A stretch of 64,000 bases of DNA from Burkholderiales bacterium (GTDB lineage: Bacteria > Pseudomonadota > Gammaproteobacteria > Burkholderiales > SG8-41), in the NCBI GenBank assembly GCA_036262035.1, contig DATAJS010000013.1, forward strand, positions 372,001 to 436,000, in the 5' to 3' direction. Below the pieces are notes generated by a model. It was given only the letters and a program-made list of their open reading frames with translations. It ran no database searches and was not told the origin of the DNA. Position numbers and translations under genes: made by a program. This document shows positions 44,725 to 53,396 of this stretch, piece by piece. Position 1 is the first letter of the stretch, and each line of letters starts with the position of its first letter.

Positions 44725-45716
44725 GCGCGGGTGCTCGCCATCACGCGGCGGGCGGCATCGACGATGTGGCGCACGTTGGGCAGCGCGTGGGGACGCACCT
44801 TGCCGCTGGGCACCGGCACCGGCGCGGCGCCGATGCGCACGACCGGCGCAAGCAAGAGCTCGGGCGCTTCCTCCGCGACACACGCCGCCACCTCCGCGCC
44901 GATCCCTCCGGCGACCCACGCCTCGTGCACGGTGATCAGCCGGCGCGTGCGACGCACGGACGCGACGATGGCGTCGCGATCGAGCGGACGCAGCGTGCGC
45001 AGATCGAGGATCTCGAGCTCGATGCCCTCTTGAGCCAACTCATCGGCAGCGCGCAGAGCCAGTGGAACCGAGCTGCCCACCGCGACCACCGTCGCGTCGC
45101 GACCCTCGCGCGCGATGCGCGCCTTGCCGATCGACGTTTCGTAAGCGTCGCGGGGCACGGGTGCGCGCGCGGCGTGAGAGAGGCTCATCGCCTCGAAGAA
45201 CAGCACCGGACCGTCGTCGCGGATCGCCGCCGTCATCATTCCCTTCGCGTCCGCCGGCGTGGCGGGCATGACGACTTTCCATCCCGGCACGTGCGCGAAC
45301 CACGCGGAGTAATCCTGGGGGTGCCCGCCGTAAGGGCCGTCACCCACGCGAGTGCGTACGACGACGGGAACGCGCGCGGCGCCGCCGGTCATGTAATGGA
45401 GATTGGGCGCCTGATTGATGAGCTGGTTCATGGCCGCGGGCAGGAATTCGCCGAAGCTGATCTCGACGATGGGCCGCCGGCCGAAGAGCGCCGCGCCCAG
45501 TGCGGCGCCCACCATGGCGGACTCCGATATGGGCGCCTCGCGGATCCGTGTCGGGCCGAATTCTTCCAGCAGACCCTTGGTGCCCTGCATGGATCCGCCC
45601 ATGGCGCCGACATCCTGACCGATGTAGAAGACGCGCGGATCATCGCGCATCGCCTCCGCGATCGCTTCGACGATCGCTTCCATGTGAGTCAGCCGCGGGC
45701 TCGGCTCGGCGCTCAT
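44721..45716 (-). CDS. 2-oxoacid dehydrogenase E1 beta subunit
   Basis: A 331-residue E1-beta subunit of the pyruvate/branched-chain/acetoin dehydrogenase type. Recognisable parts are GQDVGAMGGSMQGTKGL, RIREAPISESAMVG (the ThDP-activating Glu), VEISFGEFLPAAMNQLINQ, the GDGPYGGHPQ loop and DLRTLRPLDRDAIV. It forms a heterotetramer with E1-alpha. Both its start and its stop overlap neighbouring genes by 4 bases. The first methionine is at 45716, in ATGA with the E1-alpha stop. Confidence 0.95.
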   Translation of the reverse strand: MSAEPSPRLTHMEAIVEAIAEAMRDDPRVFYIGQDVGAMGGSMQGTKGLLEEFGPTRIREAPISESAMVGAALGAALFGRRPIVEISFGEFLPAAMNQLINQAPNLHYMTGGAARVPVVVRTRVGDGPYGGHPQDYSAWFAHVPGWKVVMPATPADAKGMMTAAIRDDGPVLFFEAMSLSHAARAPVPRDAYETSIGKARIAREGRDATVVAVGSSVPLALRAADELAQEGIELEILDLRTLRPLDRDAIVASVRRTRRLITVHEAWVAGGIGAEVAACVAEEAPELLLAPVVRIGAAPVPVPSGKVRPHALPNVRHIVDAARRVMASTRA

Positions 45717-46681
45717 GGATGGATCTCGTCCAGACCCAGCTCCGCTTCACCGGTGTCCGGTAACGCCTTCACCGTCGCGAGCATCGACATGACTGTGGCG
45801 CGCGCGGCATCACACAATCTCTCCAGGTCGCTCGCGGATGCTTCGCCTCGCTGGATCAGTTGATCGCCGTATCGGACGAGCGGATCCGCCATGGGCATGT
45901 CCGCGTGGATTCCCCGATAGTCCTGTGGGTCCGCGGCCCAATGCCCTTTGGCGCGCCACGTGCGCGCTTCGATCAGGCTCGGTCCTTTACCCTCACGCGC
46001 TCGCTTGATTGCCTCTGTGGTAACACGGCGCACGGCGTCGAGATCGTTGCCGTCGACTTCGACGCCAGGCATGCCGTATCCGGCTGCGCGATGCGCCACT
46101 GGAGCCGGTAGATAGTCCGACGCAGGCTGCGAGATGGCCCAGCCGTTGTGCTGGCAGACGTAGACGATGGGCAGCCGCCAGCTTGCCGCGAGATTCAGGT
46201 TCTCGTGGAAGTCGCCGCGATTGGCCGTGCCGTCGCCGAAGCTGCACACGCAGATGCGGTCCGATCCCTCCTGCTGGAAAGCGAGCGCCGCGCCGGTCGC
46301 GATTCCGAGACTGGTGCCGAGATCGCCTGCGACCCACGGAACGATGTGCAGATCCACGGGACCGGTGAACGGCACCGAGCGGCCTTTGTTGTAGCCGCCG
46401 ACCTTTCCCAGGACTTGCGCCGCGAGCCGCGCCATCTCCGCGCCGCGCATCATGTAGATCACCAACGGGTCGCGGTAGTGCGCAGCGATGGCGTCGTCCG
46501 CACGCAGATCGCAGAACGCACCGACCATCGTGGCTTCTTCTCCGGCGCTCGGGAACCAGCGCGGATTGGCGGCGCACAGGACTTCGTCGAGCGCGCGTGA
46601 GAGCGCCATCCAGCCGTAGAGGCGCAGGCCTTCGCTCAAGCCTTGCGCCTCCGCCAGCGGAAGTATCGGGAGCGCTGTCAC
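45713..46681 (-). CDS. 2-oxoacid dehydrogenase E1 alpha subunit
   Basis: A 322-residue ThDP-binding E1-alpha subunit. The ThDP motif runs from GDG (149-151) to Asn179 in CQHNGW. The family's GEEA near residue 48, HYRD with the substrate-side region near 70, and the GNDLDAVRR segment are present. It starts with GTG, overlapping the lipoyl gene stop as GTGA. The substrate class (pyruvate, acetoin or branched-chain) cannot be settled by eye. No E3 (dihydrolipoyl dehydrogenase) gene lies in the window. Confidence 0.94.
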   Translation of the reverse strand: MTALPILPLAEAQGLSEGLRLYGWMALSRALDEVLCAANPRWFPSAGEEATMVGAFCDLRADDAIAAHYRDPLVIYMMRGAEMARLAAQVLGKVGGYNKGRSVPFTGPVDLHIVPWVAGDLGTSLGIATGAALAFQQEGSDRICVCSFGDGTANRGDFHENLNLAASWRLPIVYVCQHNGWAISQPASDYLPAPVAHRAAGYGMPGVEVDGNDLDAVRRVTTEAIKRAREGKGPSLIEARTWRAKGHWAADPQDYRGIHADMPMADPLVRYGDQLIQRGEASASDLERLCDAARATVMSMLATVKALPDTGEAELGLDEIHP

Positions 46682-46914
46682 GCCTCGGCGATCTCTGCCA
46701 GAGGATCGCCCGGCCTGAGGATCTGCCCTTCTTGCGCCAGCACGCGCGCCAGGGTGCCCGAGACAGTCGCTGTCACCTCGACGTTCGCCTTGTCGGACTG
46801 CACCTCCAGCACCGGCTCACCCACTACGATGCGCTCGCCCACGGCCTTGAGCCAGACCACCACCTCGGCCTCACCGCTGCCGCTGCCCAGGTCCGGGAGT
46901 CGGAGGATGTTCAT
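46678..46914 (-). CDS. Stand-alone lipoyl domain protein
   Basis: A 78-residue single lipoyl/biotinyl domain. The expected lipoylated Lys42 lies in EVQSDKANVEV, the turn motif of lipoyl domains, and PGDPLAEI closes the second sheet. There is no linker, subunit-binding or catalytic domain. It is the first gene of the operon whose last E2 piece is the catalytic domain at 44026, so together they are a split E2. It starts on an ATG directly after the TAG of the upstream gene. Confidence 0.93.
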   Translation of the reverse strand: MNILRLPDLGSGSGEAEVVVWLKAVGERIVVGEPVLEVQSDKANVEVTATVSGTLARVLAQEGQILRPGDPLAEIAEA

Positions 46915-48102
46915 CTAGCGCCGCCGCACGAACTCGTGCCCGTTGAGCCCGAACCGCTGGACCTGGCGCAGGTCTTCGCCCGCTTCGACGTGCAGCGGCA
47001 GCGGCGTGACCTGGCCTCCCGCGAAGCGGAGGATCAAGGTCCATGCGCGGACTTCATACTGGCCCGCGCCGGCCAGTGCGCCGGGCCGCGCCTGGGTCGG
47101 ACAGCCCATCCGTTCGGCGAGGTTCACGGCTTCGAAGCGGCCGTCCGGCCGAAGCTCGATCGAGGACGGCGGGCTGCCGACCGGCCGATACTCGTACACC
47201 CCGTCCAGACGCAGGCCGTCGAGCGGCCGTAGCACGAGCAGCCGTTTGCCGCCGAGGCTCAGCCGGCCTGCCTCGCGTTTCAGCGTCCAGGGCGGTCCCT
47301 CCTGCCATTGGATCTGCACGATGCCCGCGCCTTTGTCCTCGCGCCAGCGCCCGTAGTTGAACGGCAGCCTGGCGAGCTGACGCACGTCGTACAGCGCGTA
47401 ACACTCGCGCGGGCCGGTGATGACGCCTTCGCGCGCGACGATACCGTTGCCGAAGAAGAGGATGTGATCGGTCAGCACGTTGGAAGTGGCCGTGACGGCG
47501 CGGATGTCGACGTGCACGTGCGCTTCGACGATCGGGACGCTTCCGACAGACGTCGCAGCGGGCGCCGCGACCGGCGCAGCGGCAGCAGTCGCCGGCGCGC
47601 CGAAGCGGGCGCCGGCCAGCATCGGTTCCACCGCGGCCAGCGTCGACGCAAACGCTGCTGCTGCGTCCGCTGCGATACTCACGAGCACGTGAACGCTGCC
47701 CTCCTGCGTGCTGTACATGCGGTGCCATTGCTGCGCGTTGCGGGCGTCGACGACACGCATCTCCGACCAGACGAAGCGGCCGGACTGGCCGCTGCGCTGC
47801 TCCTGCGGCGTTCCGGTGTTGCGCACGAGATTGGCCCACAGCGCCTGATGGCCGGCCGCAAGGGTAGCGCCGCCATGGGGCGCGGCGGTGAGGCTGACGA
47901 CCGCCTGCCCGGACGCCGAGCGCGTGGGTACGTTGTACTGGACAAGCCCGGAGACCGCGTTGGGGACCGGCGTCCAGGCCGCCGGCACGGCGAGGGTCAT
48001 CGGCCCGATCGTAACCGGTGCATTCTGCGCCGGGGCTCCGCGCGGCGAGAGGACCGCCAACAGCACTACGCCCACGATCCACGCCGCACGGTGCGTGCTC
48101 AT
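46915..48102 (-). CDS. Secreted protein of unknown function
   Basis: A 395-residue exported protein with a signal peptide ending near APAQ. The first half (about 28-165) has a single mixed alpha/beta region; an Ala/Pro-rich linker follows (about 167-185), and the second half has strands such as ILFFGNGIVAREGVITGP and LPLHVEAGEDLRQVQRFGL. No family recognised. The lipoyl gene starts directly at its stop, so it may be co-transcribed with the 2-oxoacid dehydrogenase genes, but no shared function is evident. Confidence 0.8.
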   Translation of the reverse strand: MSTHRAAWIVGVVLLAVLSPRGAPAQNAPVTIGPMTLAVPAAWTPVPNAVSGLVQYNVPTRSASGQAVVSLTAAPHGGATLAAGHQALWANLVRNTGTPQEQRSGQSGRFVWSEMRVVDARNAQQWHRMYSTQEGSVHVLVSIAADAAAAFASTLAAVEPMLAGARFGAPATAAAAPVAAPAATSVGSVPIVEAHVHVDIRAVTATSNVLTDHILFFGNGIVAREGVITGPRECYALYDVRQLARLPFNYGRWREDKGAGIVQIQWQEGPPWTLKREAGRLSLGGKRLLVLRPLDGLRLDGVYEYRPVGSPPSSIELRPDGRFEAVNLAERMGCPTQARPGALAGAGQYEVRAWTLILRFAGGQVTPLPLHVEAGEDLRQVQRFGLNGHEFVRRR

Positions 48103-48197
48103 CGATAGAGGTCCGCTATCCCGCCGTTCAGATCATTCAATTGGATCGTTCGCGGCGCGCGCCTTAACATACTCGCTTCTATCACAGGACCACGATC

Positions 48198-48422
48198 ATG
48201 CTCACCGTTGCACAAGGCGCAAGCCAGGTCGGCTTGCATATGACCGTCGCGTTCGGCGTCATGTACGCCATGACCGGCTCCGCCACCGTCGGCGGCGTCG
48301 CCGCCGTGGTCGAGCCCATCTGCAACGTGCTCCTCCTTCCGCTGCACGACAAGCTGTGGCGCAGGGTCCGCGCCGCCGCGGGTACGCGCTCGAACCTCCG
48401 CCGTCCGCTCCTGTCGTCCTAG
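48198..48422 (+). CDS. DUF2061-like small membrane protein
   Basis: A 74-residue protein with two hydrophobic helices (about 8-28 and 30-48) and a basic C-terminal tail. The layout with HDKLWRRV after the second helix resembles DUF2061 proteins, which typically end in a similar HxxLW motif. CAGGAC precedes the ATG. It is convergent with the CmcJ-like gene, their stops overlapping by 4 bases. Role unknown; inner-membrane location likely. Confidence 0.65.
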   Translation: MLTVAQGASQVGLHMTVAFGVMYAMTGSATVGGVAAVVEPICNVLLLPLHDKLWRRVRAAAGTRSNLRRPLLSS

Positions 48423-49645
48423 AAAAACACGAAAGCCCGGACCACGCAGTTCCTGCGATTGCGAGCGTCGGCGGGCGCGGTCGGGTCGATGCACGCGGTG
48501 TGGAAAGACCAGCGCGAGACTGAGCCGTCGGTCACCGAGTCGTAGCACTTCAGCATCGAGACCTCGTTCGGCTTCTGCTGGGGAAACCAGTACCACTCGT
48601 GGTCGGGGCGATAGGTGAAACGGGTGGTCTCGCCGACGCGGTCGTCGTAAATGCGGTAGTTGGTGATGTACGGCTGGTCGGCGAACGAGGGCCACGCGCA
48701 GAGCACGAAGGGAAACTGACCGACCGTCTCCATCGGCTTGGCGAGATTGATCGATACGAACCGCCGCGACATCTTCTCGTCGGCCTCCGCTTCGGTGTAG
48801 TGCTGCTCGCGGCCGAAGTTGCGCAGGTTCCTGGTGAGCAGCTCGCGGCAGCGCACGCGGCCGCTGTTGTCGTTGAGATCGTTGTGCACGAGCGTCGAAT
48901 AACGCGCGTTCACCCCCGGATTCCTCCTGTCCTGGTTCTCCGTGCGGTCGCCCGTGTAATCCTTGTCGAAGACGTCGTGGTTGTAGACCAGCGCATCGGT
49001 CGCGTCCGGGAAGAACTCGAGGAGGAGCTTCTCGATCTCGGGGTAGTACACGCGCTCCACCTCCGCCGAATCGTAGAAGTTCGAGCACTTCGACTCGAGA
49101 TGCGCGAGCGAGACACCGAGCCGGTCCATGCATTCGGCGCTGGTCGGCGAAAGGCCGGGATAGTATTCGCCGATGCGTCGCGCGTCGCGCATCACCTGAG
49201 GGAACCAGAGGTCGCGGCGCTTGTTGTTCTTCTCGTTCTGACGCAGAAGCTCCGCGACTTCGGGACGTGCCGGATCGCGCCAGATGGCGTTGGACGGGAC
49301 GACGGTATAGGTGTGCCGCTCGTGGACCGTATACGGCAGCGGCACCGCAAAGCCGCCTTCGGGCGCCTCGAGGAGGTTGTTCCTGCGCATGTGGTCCATG
49401 CACTCGGCGTTCGTCCGGAACCCGAGACCCCACTGGGTCTCGATCGGGGCGCCCGGCGGCGCGCTGTGGATCCTGTCGGCAACGCGCTGGTTCTCGCCGT
49501 CGGCGATCTGGGCGAGCGCGTCCTGAAGCGCCCGGGCGGTTCCCCCGTCGCCGTCACGTTCGAACGACATGTACGACAGGCCGCCGTTCGCCGCGATGGG
49601 CTCCGGCTGTCCTGCGGTGCGCTGAAGCGTCGGGACGTAGCTCAT
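48419..49645 (-). CDS. CmcJ/NvfI-family oxidoreductase-like protein
   Basis: A 408-residue cytosolic protein whose C-terminal half resembles the CmcJ/NvfI (AsaB-like) group, which includes cephamycin pathway protein CmcJ and fungal oxygenases. Indicators are [48 protein letters not shown] and CYDS...[11 protein letters not shown] with a final R..VVRAFVFF strand. The first 160 residues are not conserved in that group. No operon partner is evident. Its iron-binding residues were not firmly placed. Confidence 0.75.
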   Translation of the reverse strand: MSYVPTLQRTAGQPEPIAANGGLSYMSFERDGDGGTARALQDALAQIADGENQRVADRIHSAPPGAPIETQWGLGFRTNAECMDHMRRNNLLEAPEGGFAVPLPYTVHERHTYTVVPSNAIWRDPARPEVAELLRQNEKNNKRRDLWFPQVMRDARRIGEYYPGLSPTSAECMDRLGVSLAHLESKCSNFYDSAEVERVYYPEIEKLLLEFFPDATDALVYNHDVFDKDYTGDRTENQDRRNPGVNARYSTLVHNDLNDNSGRVRCRELLTRNLRNFGREQHYTEAEADEKMSRRFVSINLAKPMETVGQFPFVLCAWPSFADQPYITNYRIYDDRVGETTRFTYRPDHEWYWFPQQKPNEVSMLKCYDSVTDGSVSRWSFHTACIDPTAPADARNRRNCVVRAFVFF

Positions 49646-49761
49646 GGCTCACCTCCGAGTCGTTGCGGTCAACCGTAGCACACGCATTTCGCGCTTTCCA
49701 GACCACGGAAATTCGGGTCGTGCGAACATGCGTGCACCGCCCCCTGCCCCGAGGACATGTC

Positions 49762-50181
49762 ATGACCAAATACCTGCACACCATGATCCGCGTCAGCTCG
49801 CTCGAGGACACCATCGCCTTCTTCGAGGTGCTCGGCTTGCGCGAGATCCGCCGCCGTCCGGACGAGAAAGGCCGCTACACCAACGTGTTCCTCGCCGCGC
49901 CCGGTGACGAAGCGGCTCAGGTGGAGCTCACCTACAACTGGGATGCCCAGCCTTACCCGGGCGGCCGCAACTTCGGGCATCTCGCGTACGCCGTGGACAA
50001 CATCTACGACACCTGCAACGCCTTCATCGCCCACGGCGTGACGATCAACCGCCCTCCGCGCGACGGCCGCATGGCCTTCATCCGCACGCCGGACGGCATC
50101 TCCATCGAGCTCCTGCAATCCGGCGCCGCGCTGCCGCCGGCCGAGCCGTGGAGCAGCATGCCCAATACCGGTTCGTGGTAG
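49762..50181 (+). CDS. Lactoylglutathione lyase-like (glyoxalase I) VOC protein
   Basis: A 139-residue VOC protein resembling glyoxalase I. The four metal residues match E. coli GloA positions: His6 (LHTMIRV), Glu55 (VELTYNW), His73 (FGHLAY) and Glu116 (SIELLQ). GloA isomerises the methylglyoxal-glutathione hemithioacetal, detoxifying methylglyoxal. The mid-C-terminal KGG loop of GloA is shortened here, so another small substrate is possible. GAGGACATGTC precedes the ATG. The SDR gene follows within 14 bases. Confidence 0.87.
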   Translation: MTKYLHTMIRVSSLEDTIAFFEVLGLREIRRRPDEKGRYTNVFLAAPGDEAAQVELTYNWDAQPYPGGRNFGHLAYAVDNIYDTCNAFIAHGVTINRPPRDGRMAFIRTPDGISIELLQSGAALPPAEPWSSMPNTGSW

Positions 50182-50194
50182 TGGAAAGATGACT

Positions 50195-50971
50195 ATGACA
50201 CTGCATGACAAAGTGGCGCTCGTCACCGGCGGCAGCCGGGGCATCGGGCGAGCGATGTGCCTCGGCTTCGCAGCGCAGGGCGCCAAGGTCGTGGCGGCAT
50301 CGCGTACGGAGGTCGAACCGTCGACCAACACCGAATTCACCCGATATGCCGCAGGCACCATACACGACACGGCCAGGATGATTCAGGACCAGGGCGGCAC
50401 GGCCGTCGGCATCGCGTGCGACGTGACGCGAGCCGACGATATCCGCCGTCTGGTGGAGGCCACCCTCGAGCGCTTCGGACGCATCGATATCCTGGTGAAC
50501 AACGCCGGCATCGACTGCGAGTCGCCGGTCGTCGATCTGGACGTCGACCTGCTCGACCGTTGTCTCGCAGTCAACGTGCGCGCTCCGCTCCTGCTGTGCA
50601 AATACGCGCTGCCCGGCATGCTCGCGCAACGCTCCGGTTCCATCTTCTGCATCGGTTCAGGGGCGGCGCGCGGTTACCGTCCGGGGCGGGTGGGCTACTC
50701 GATGAGCAAGGCCGCGCTGGAACGCACGTTCCTCAACCTCGCAGAAGAAGTCCGTCCCGCCGGCATCGCCGTCAACGTGCTCAGCCCGGGACGGGTCGAC
50801 ACCTGGATGAACCGCCGCGGCGATTGGCCGGGTACGGGGCACATCCCCATGGCGCAGCCCGACGCGATCATCCCTGCCGCGGTCTGGCTGGCGCGGCAGA
50901 CCGCCGCGAGCTTTACCGGTCAGGTGGTGGAGCGGGCCGACTTCGGCGTGACGTGGGGACCACGAGGGTGA
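50195..50971 (+). CDS. Short-chain dehydrogenase/reductase
   Basis: A 258-residue classical SDR. The cofactor motif is TGGSRGIG (11-18), NNAG follows, and the active site is Ser in CIGSGAARG with YSMSK (Tyr, Lys). AGTGGAAAG stands before two close ATGs (50189, 50195); the second has normal spacing. It may act on an alcohol/ketone from the same pathway as the preceding glyoxalase and the following thioesterase, which are spaced by about 10 bases each. Confidence 0.9.
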   Translation: MTLHDKVALVTGGSRGIGRAMCLGFAAQGAKVVAASRTEVEPSTNTEFTRYAAGTIHDTARMIQDQGGTAVGIACDVTRADDIRRLVEATLERFGRIDILVNNAGIDCESPVVDLDVDLLDRCLAVNVRAPLLLCKYALPGMLAQRSGSIFCIGSGAARGYRPGRVGYSMSKAALERTFLNLAEEVRPAGIAVNVLSPGRVDTWMNRRGDWPGTGHIPMAQPDAIIPAAVWLARQTAASFTGQVVERADFGVTWGPRG

Positions 50972-50978
50972 TAGGAAA

Positions 50979-51488
50979 TTGAAACCACCTGTTCCTTCCG
51001 ACATCGTGCAGGCGATCGACGGCATTCACTACGACGGCTTCTTCGTGCCGCCGGCGTACATCGATCGCAACCAGCACATGAATATCGGCTACTACGCCGT
51101 GATCTTCGACCAGGCGCTCGACCTCCCGTGGGAGATGCTTGGCCTGGGCTCCTTCGGCATGAAAACGACCGGGCGGAGTTCCTTCGCCCTGGAAAATCAT
51201 GTCACCTATCAGCACGAGGTGCGCGAAGGCGACCCGCTGGATTTCACGTTCCAGGTGATCGACTGCGATGCGAAGCGGATTCATTACTTCATGACGATGC
51301 TCCACGCGCGCGAGCGCTGGCTGGCAGCCACCTCTGAATCGATCTCGATCTGTATCGACATGAAAACCCGGCGCAGCACAACCTGGCCGGAAGACACGCT
51401 TGCGCGCCTCCAAGCCCTGCACGAAGCGCATTCGCTACGTGCGCCCCCGCCGGAAATCCGCCGCTCGATCGGCATCCGTCGGAAGTGA
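50979..51488 (+). CDS. Hotdog-fold thioesterase (acyl-ACP/4-hydroxybenzoyl type)
   Basis: A 169-residue hotdog-fold thioesterase. The DRNQHMNIGYYAVIFDQA segment is the characteristic active-site region of the family, with an Asp or Asn near the start of the central helix. It would hydrolyse an acyl-CoA or acyl carrier thioester. No ATG or GTG fits the N-terminus; TTG at 50979, preceded by AGGAAA, is the best start. It lies 7 bases after the SDR gene stop, so the three small genes form one unit. Confidence 0.85.
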   Translation: MKPPVPSDIVQAIDGIHYDGFFVPPAYIDRNQHMNIGYYAVIFDQALDLPWEMLGLGSFGMKTTGRSSFALENHVTYQHEVREGDPLDFTFQVIDCDAKRIHYFMTMLHARERWLAATSESISICIDMKTRRSTTWPEDTLARLQALHEAHSLRAPPPEIRRSIGIRRK

Positions 51489-51497
51489 AGCTGCGAG

Positions 51498-52157
51498 CTA
51501 ACGCCACGCAAAGCGCGGCTGGTCGAAATGCGCGACCCGCGTCGCCCGCCCGGCGATGCACAGCTCACGGAACTGGTAGAGGATCGCCGCCGTCGGCGCC
51601 GCGATCCAGCCGTCGCCGACGGGCATGCGCATCACGGGCCGCGCCGGGTCTTCGCCCGGGTCCAGCATCGGCGCGTCCTCGCGCATGAACTCCTGCACCG
51701 GAATGCGATGGATGCTCGAGACCTCGTCGGGGTTCGGCACGAGCGCATCCGCCCGTCCCGCCCACACCACGATCGGCGTGATCACGAAGCCCGAGCGCGT
51801 CGCATAGTCGTCGAGGTAACCGAGCACGTCGTCGGGCGCGAGCTCGAGACCGACTTCCTCGCGCAGCTCGCGCAACGCGGCTTCTTCGGCCGTCTCGCCG
51901 CCGTCGATGCGCCCGCCGGGCAACGCCCATTGCCCCGCATGGTCGCGCAGCGTGAGCGGCCTGCGCGTGAGCAGCAGCGCCGCCGCGTCGCTCCAGCCGG
52001 AAGGAGTCGCGACGCCTTTGTAATGCGCGCCCGTGCCCTCCTCGATGACCGGAACCGCGACCGCCGCCCGCCGATGCGCGCCCGGGTCCGCCCGCAGCAC
52101 GTCGAAAGACGCGAGCCGCGTGCGGATGAGCGCCTTCAATGTCTCGTCCAATTTCAT
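51498..52157 (-). CDS. NUDIX hydrolase, CoA-pyrophosphatase-like
   Basis: A 219-residue NUDIX protein. The Nudix box runs from Gly82 through Glu88 to REELREEVGL-type residues at 96-104 (Arg96, Glu97, Glu100, Glu101), the Mg2+ site for pyrophosphate hydrolysis. The preceding RDHAGQWALPG and overall length suit the CoA-pyrophosphatase/NUDT7-8 branch. The ATG at 52157 is the first in-frame start with NUDIX similarity; no strong ribosome site precedes it. It is divergent from the MazG-like gene. Confidence 0.9.
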   Translation of the reverse strand: MKLDETLKALIRTRLASFDVLRADPGAHRRAAVAVPVIEEGTGAHYKGVATPSGWSDAAALLLTRRPLTLRDHAGQWALPGGRIDGGETAEEAALRELREEVGLELAPDDVLGYLDDYATRSGFVITPIVVWAGRADALVPNPDEVSSIHRIPVQEFMREDAPMLDPGEDPARPVMRMPVGDGWIAAPTAAILYQFRELCIAGRATRVAHFDQPRFAWR

Positions 52158-52193
52158 GCGAAAGTGTACCCCACGACAAAAGTGAGGGGGCCC

Positions 52194-52625
52194 ATGACCA
52201 CCGCAAGCTTCGCACGCCGCATCAAAGCCATGAACGCGATGTATCGCCTGCCGGCGCACGAAAAGCCGACGCTGCCGGCCGACACCGCCGATCGCCTTCG
52301 CAAGTTCAAGGCGACGCTCATGGACGAAGTGCACGAGATCGACGACATCATCGCGGCGACCGAGAAGGGCGCGCCCGCGCTCGAAACGGCTGTCGCGATC
52401 GCGGACCTGCTGGGCGACATCATCGTCTACTGCCGCTCCGAAGCGCTCAAGTACGGCATACCGCTCGAGGCGGTGCTCGACATCATCATGGACAGCAACG
52501 AGAGCAAGCTCGGCGCTGACGGCAATCCGATCTACGATGCGAACGGCAAGTTCCTGAAGGGCCCGAACTACTGGAAGCCCGAGCCGAGGATACACGCGCT
52601 GCTCGCGGCCCTGGGCGATAGCTAG
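52194..52625 (+). CDS. MazG/HisE-like all-alpha NTP pyrophosphohydrolase
   Basis: A 143-residue all-helical protein with the ExxE...ExxD/D pattern of MazG-type nucleotide pyrophosphatases: LMDEVHEIDDII near residue 42 and IADLLGDIIVYCRSEAL near 68, followed by IIMDSNESKLGADG. This resembles phosphoribosyl-ATP pyrophosphatase-like proteins. The substrate could be a modified NTP. AGTGAGGGGG precedes the ATG. The stop overlaps the convergent kinase-like gene by 4 bases. Confidence 0.82.
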   Translation: MTTASFARRIKAMNAMYRLPAHEKPTLPADTADRLRKFKATLMDEVHEIDDIIAATEKGAPALETAVAIADLLGDIIVYCRSEALKYGIPLEAVLDIIMDSNESKLGADGNPIYDANGKFLKGPNYWKPEPRIHALLAALGDS

Positions 52626-53161
52626 AGCTGCTTTCCCTCAATCGCCGACTGCCGCGCGCTCGCCAGGAACGCTCTTATCTGAGCGGGTGACCTTAGATGA
52701 TGAACCTGCTTCGAAGGTGGGGCCTCGGCGACAAGCTGTCGATATCTCGGAGTCAGGTGCCGATGGCACAGCAGGATCTTGCGGTAACAGCCCATGGTGC
52801 TGCTCCACACAGGGCTCCCTTCAGGCCACCCTTCCGGACTGACGAACAGGCTCTGGACGAGGCGTTTGGTCACCCACGTGTAATGAGTGACGAGCGGCAG
52901 GTCGATGTAAATCAAAGTGTCAGCCGCCGCGAAGCGCTCCCAAGCCGAAGGCACGCAGCCGAAACCGTCGATGATCCACCGATCGCGTTTCAGCAGATCG
53001 GCATGCGTCCGCAGATATTCCTCATGGGGGACTTCGCGGCCACCGGATGCGTACTCGATCATGTCCAGTGGATATAGCGGCAGCTGCGTTATCGCTGCGA
53101 GCTTTTTGGCCAAGGTCGACTTGCCGGCCCCGGGCCCACCGAATACAGCGACCTTCTTCAT
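52622..53161 (-). CDS. P-loop kinase-like protein (topology modulation/FlaR type)
   Basis: A 179-residue P-loop protein with a Walker A motif, FGGPGAGKST (7-16), right at the N-terminus. The plan resembles the adenylate-kinase-like topology modulation (FlaR) proteins. The substrate is probably a small nucleotide or alcohol phosphate. I use the ATG at 53161 because relatives begin MKKV directly before the P-loop; an ATG at 53197 is possible. By eye its stretch looks less GC-rich than its neighbours, which may indicate transfer. Confidence 0.75.
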   Translation of the reverse strand: MKKVAVFGGPGAGKSTLAKKLAAITQLPLYPLDMIEYASGGREVPHEEYLRTHADLLKRDRWIIDGFGCVPSAWERFAAADTLIYIDLPLVTHYTWVTKRLVQSLFVSPEGWPEGSPVWSSTMGCYRKILLCHRHLTPRYRQLVAEAPPSKQVHHLRSPAQIRAFLASARQSAIEGKQL

Positions 53162-53396
53162 AGTCCTGGTCGTGACGATCCAAGGCGTCATGGTCATTGC
53201 TGCATCTTGCCGCCGGCCTCATTGAAGAACCGCGCCCATCTCGTCGCGCGCCTCCCGGCGGCTTCGGTCCGATCGACGAAGACGGTGCAGTAAACTACGC
53301 CCGCGCCCGGCGCGTAAGATGCGAAGGTCAAAGCTGCGATAAGACTTTCCGCCAGACACGCCTGGTCGTGTCGAACGCCAACAACGGAGAACATCG

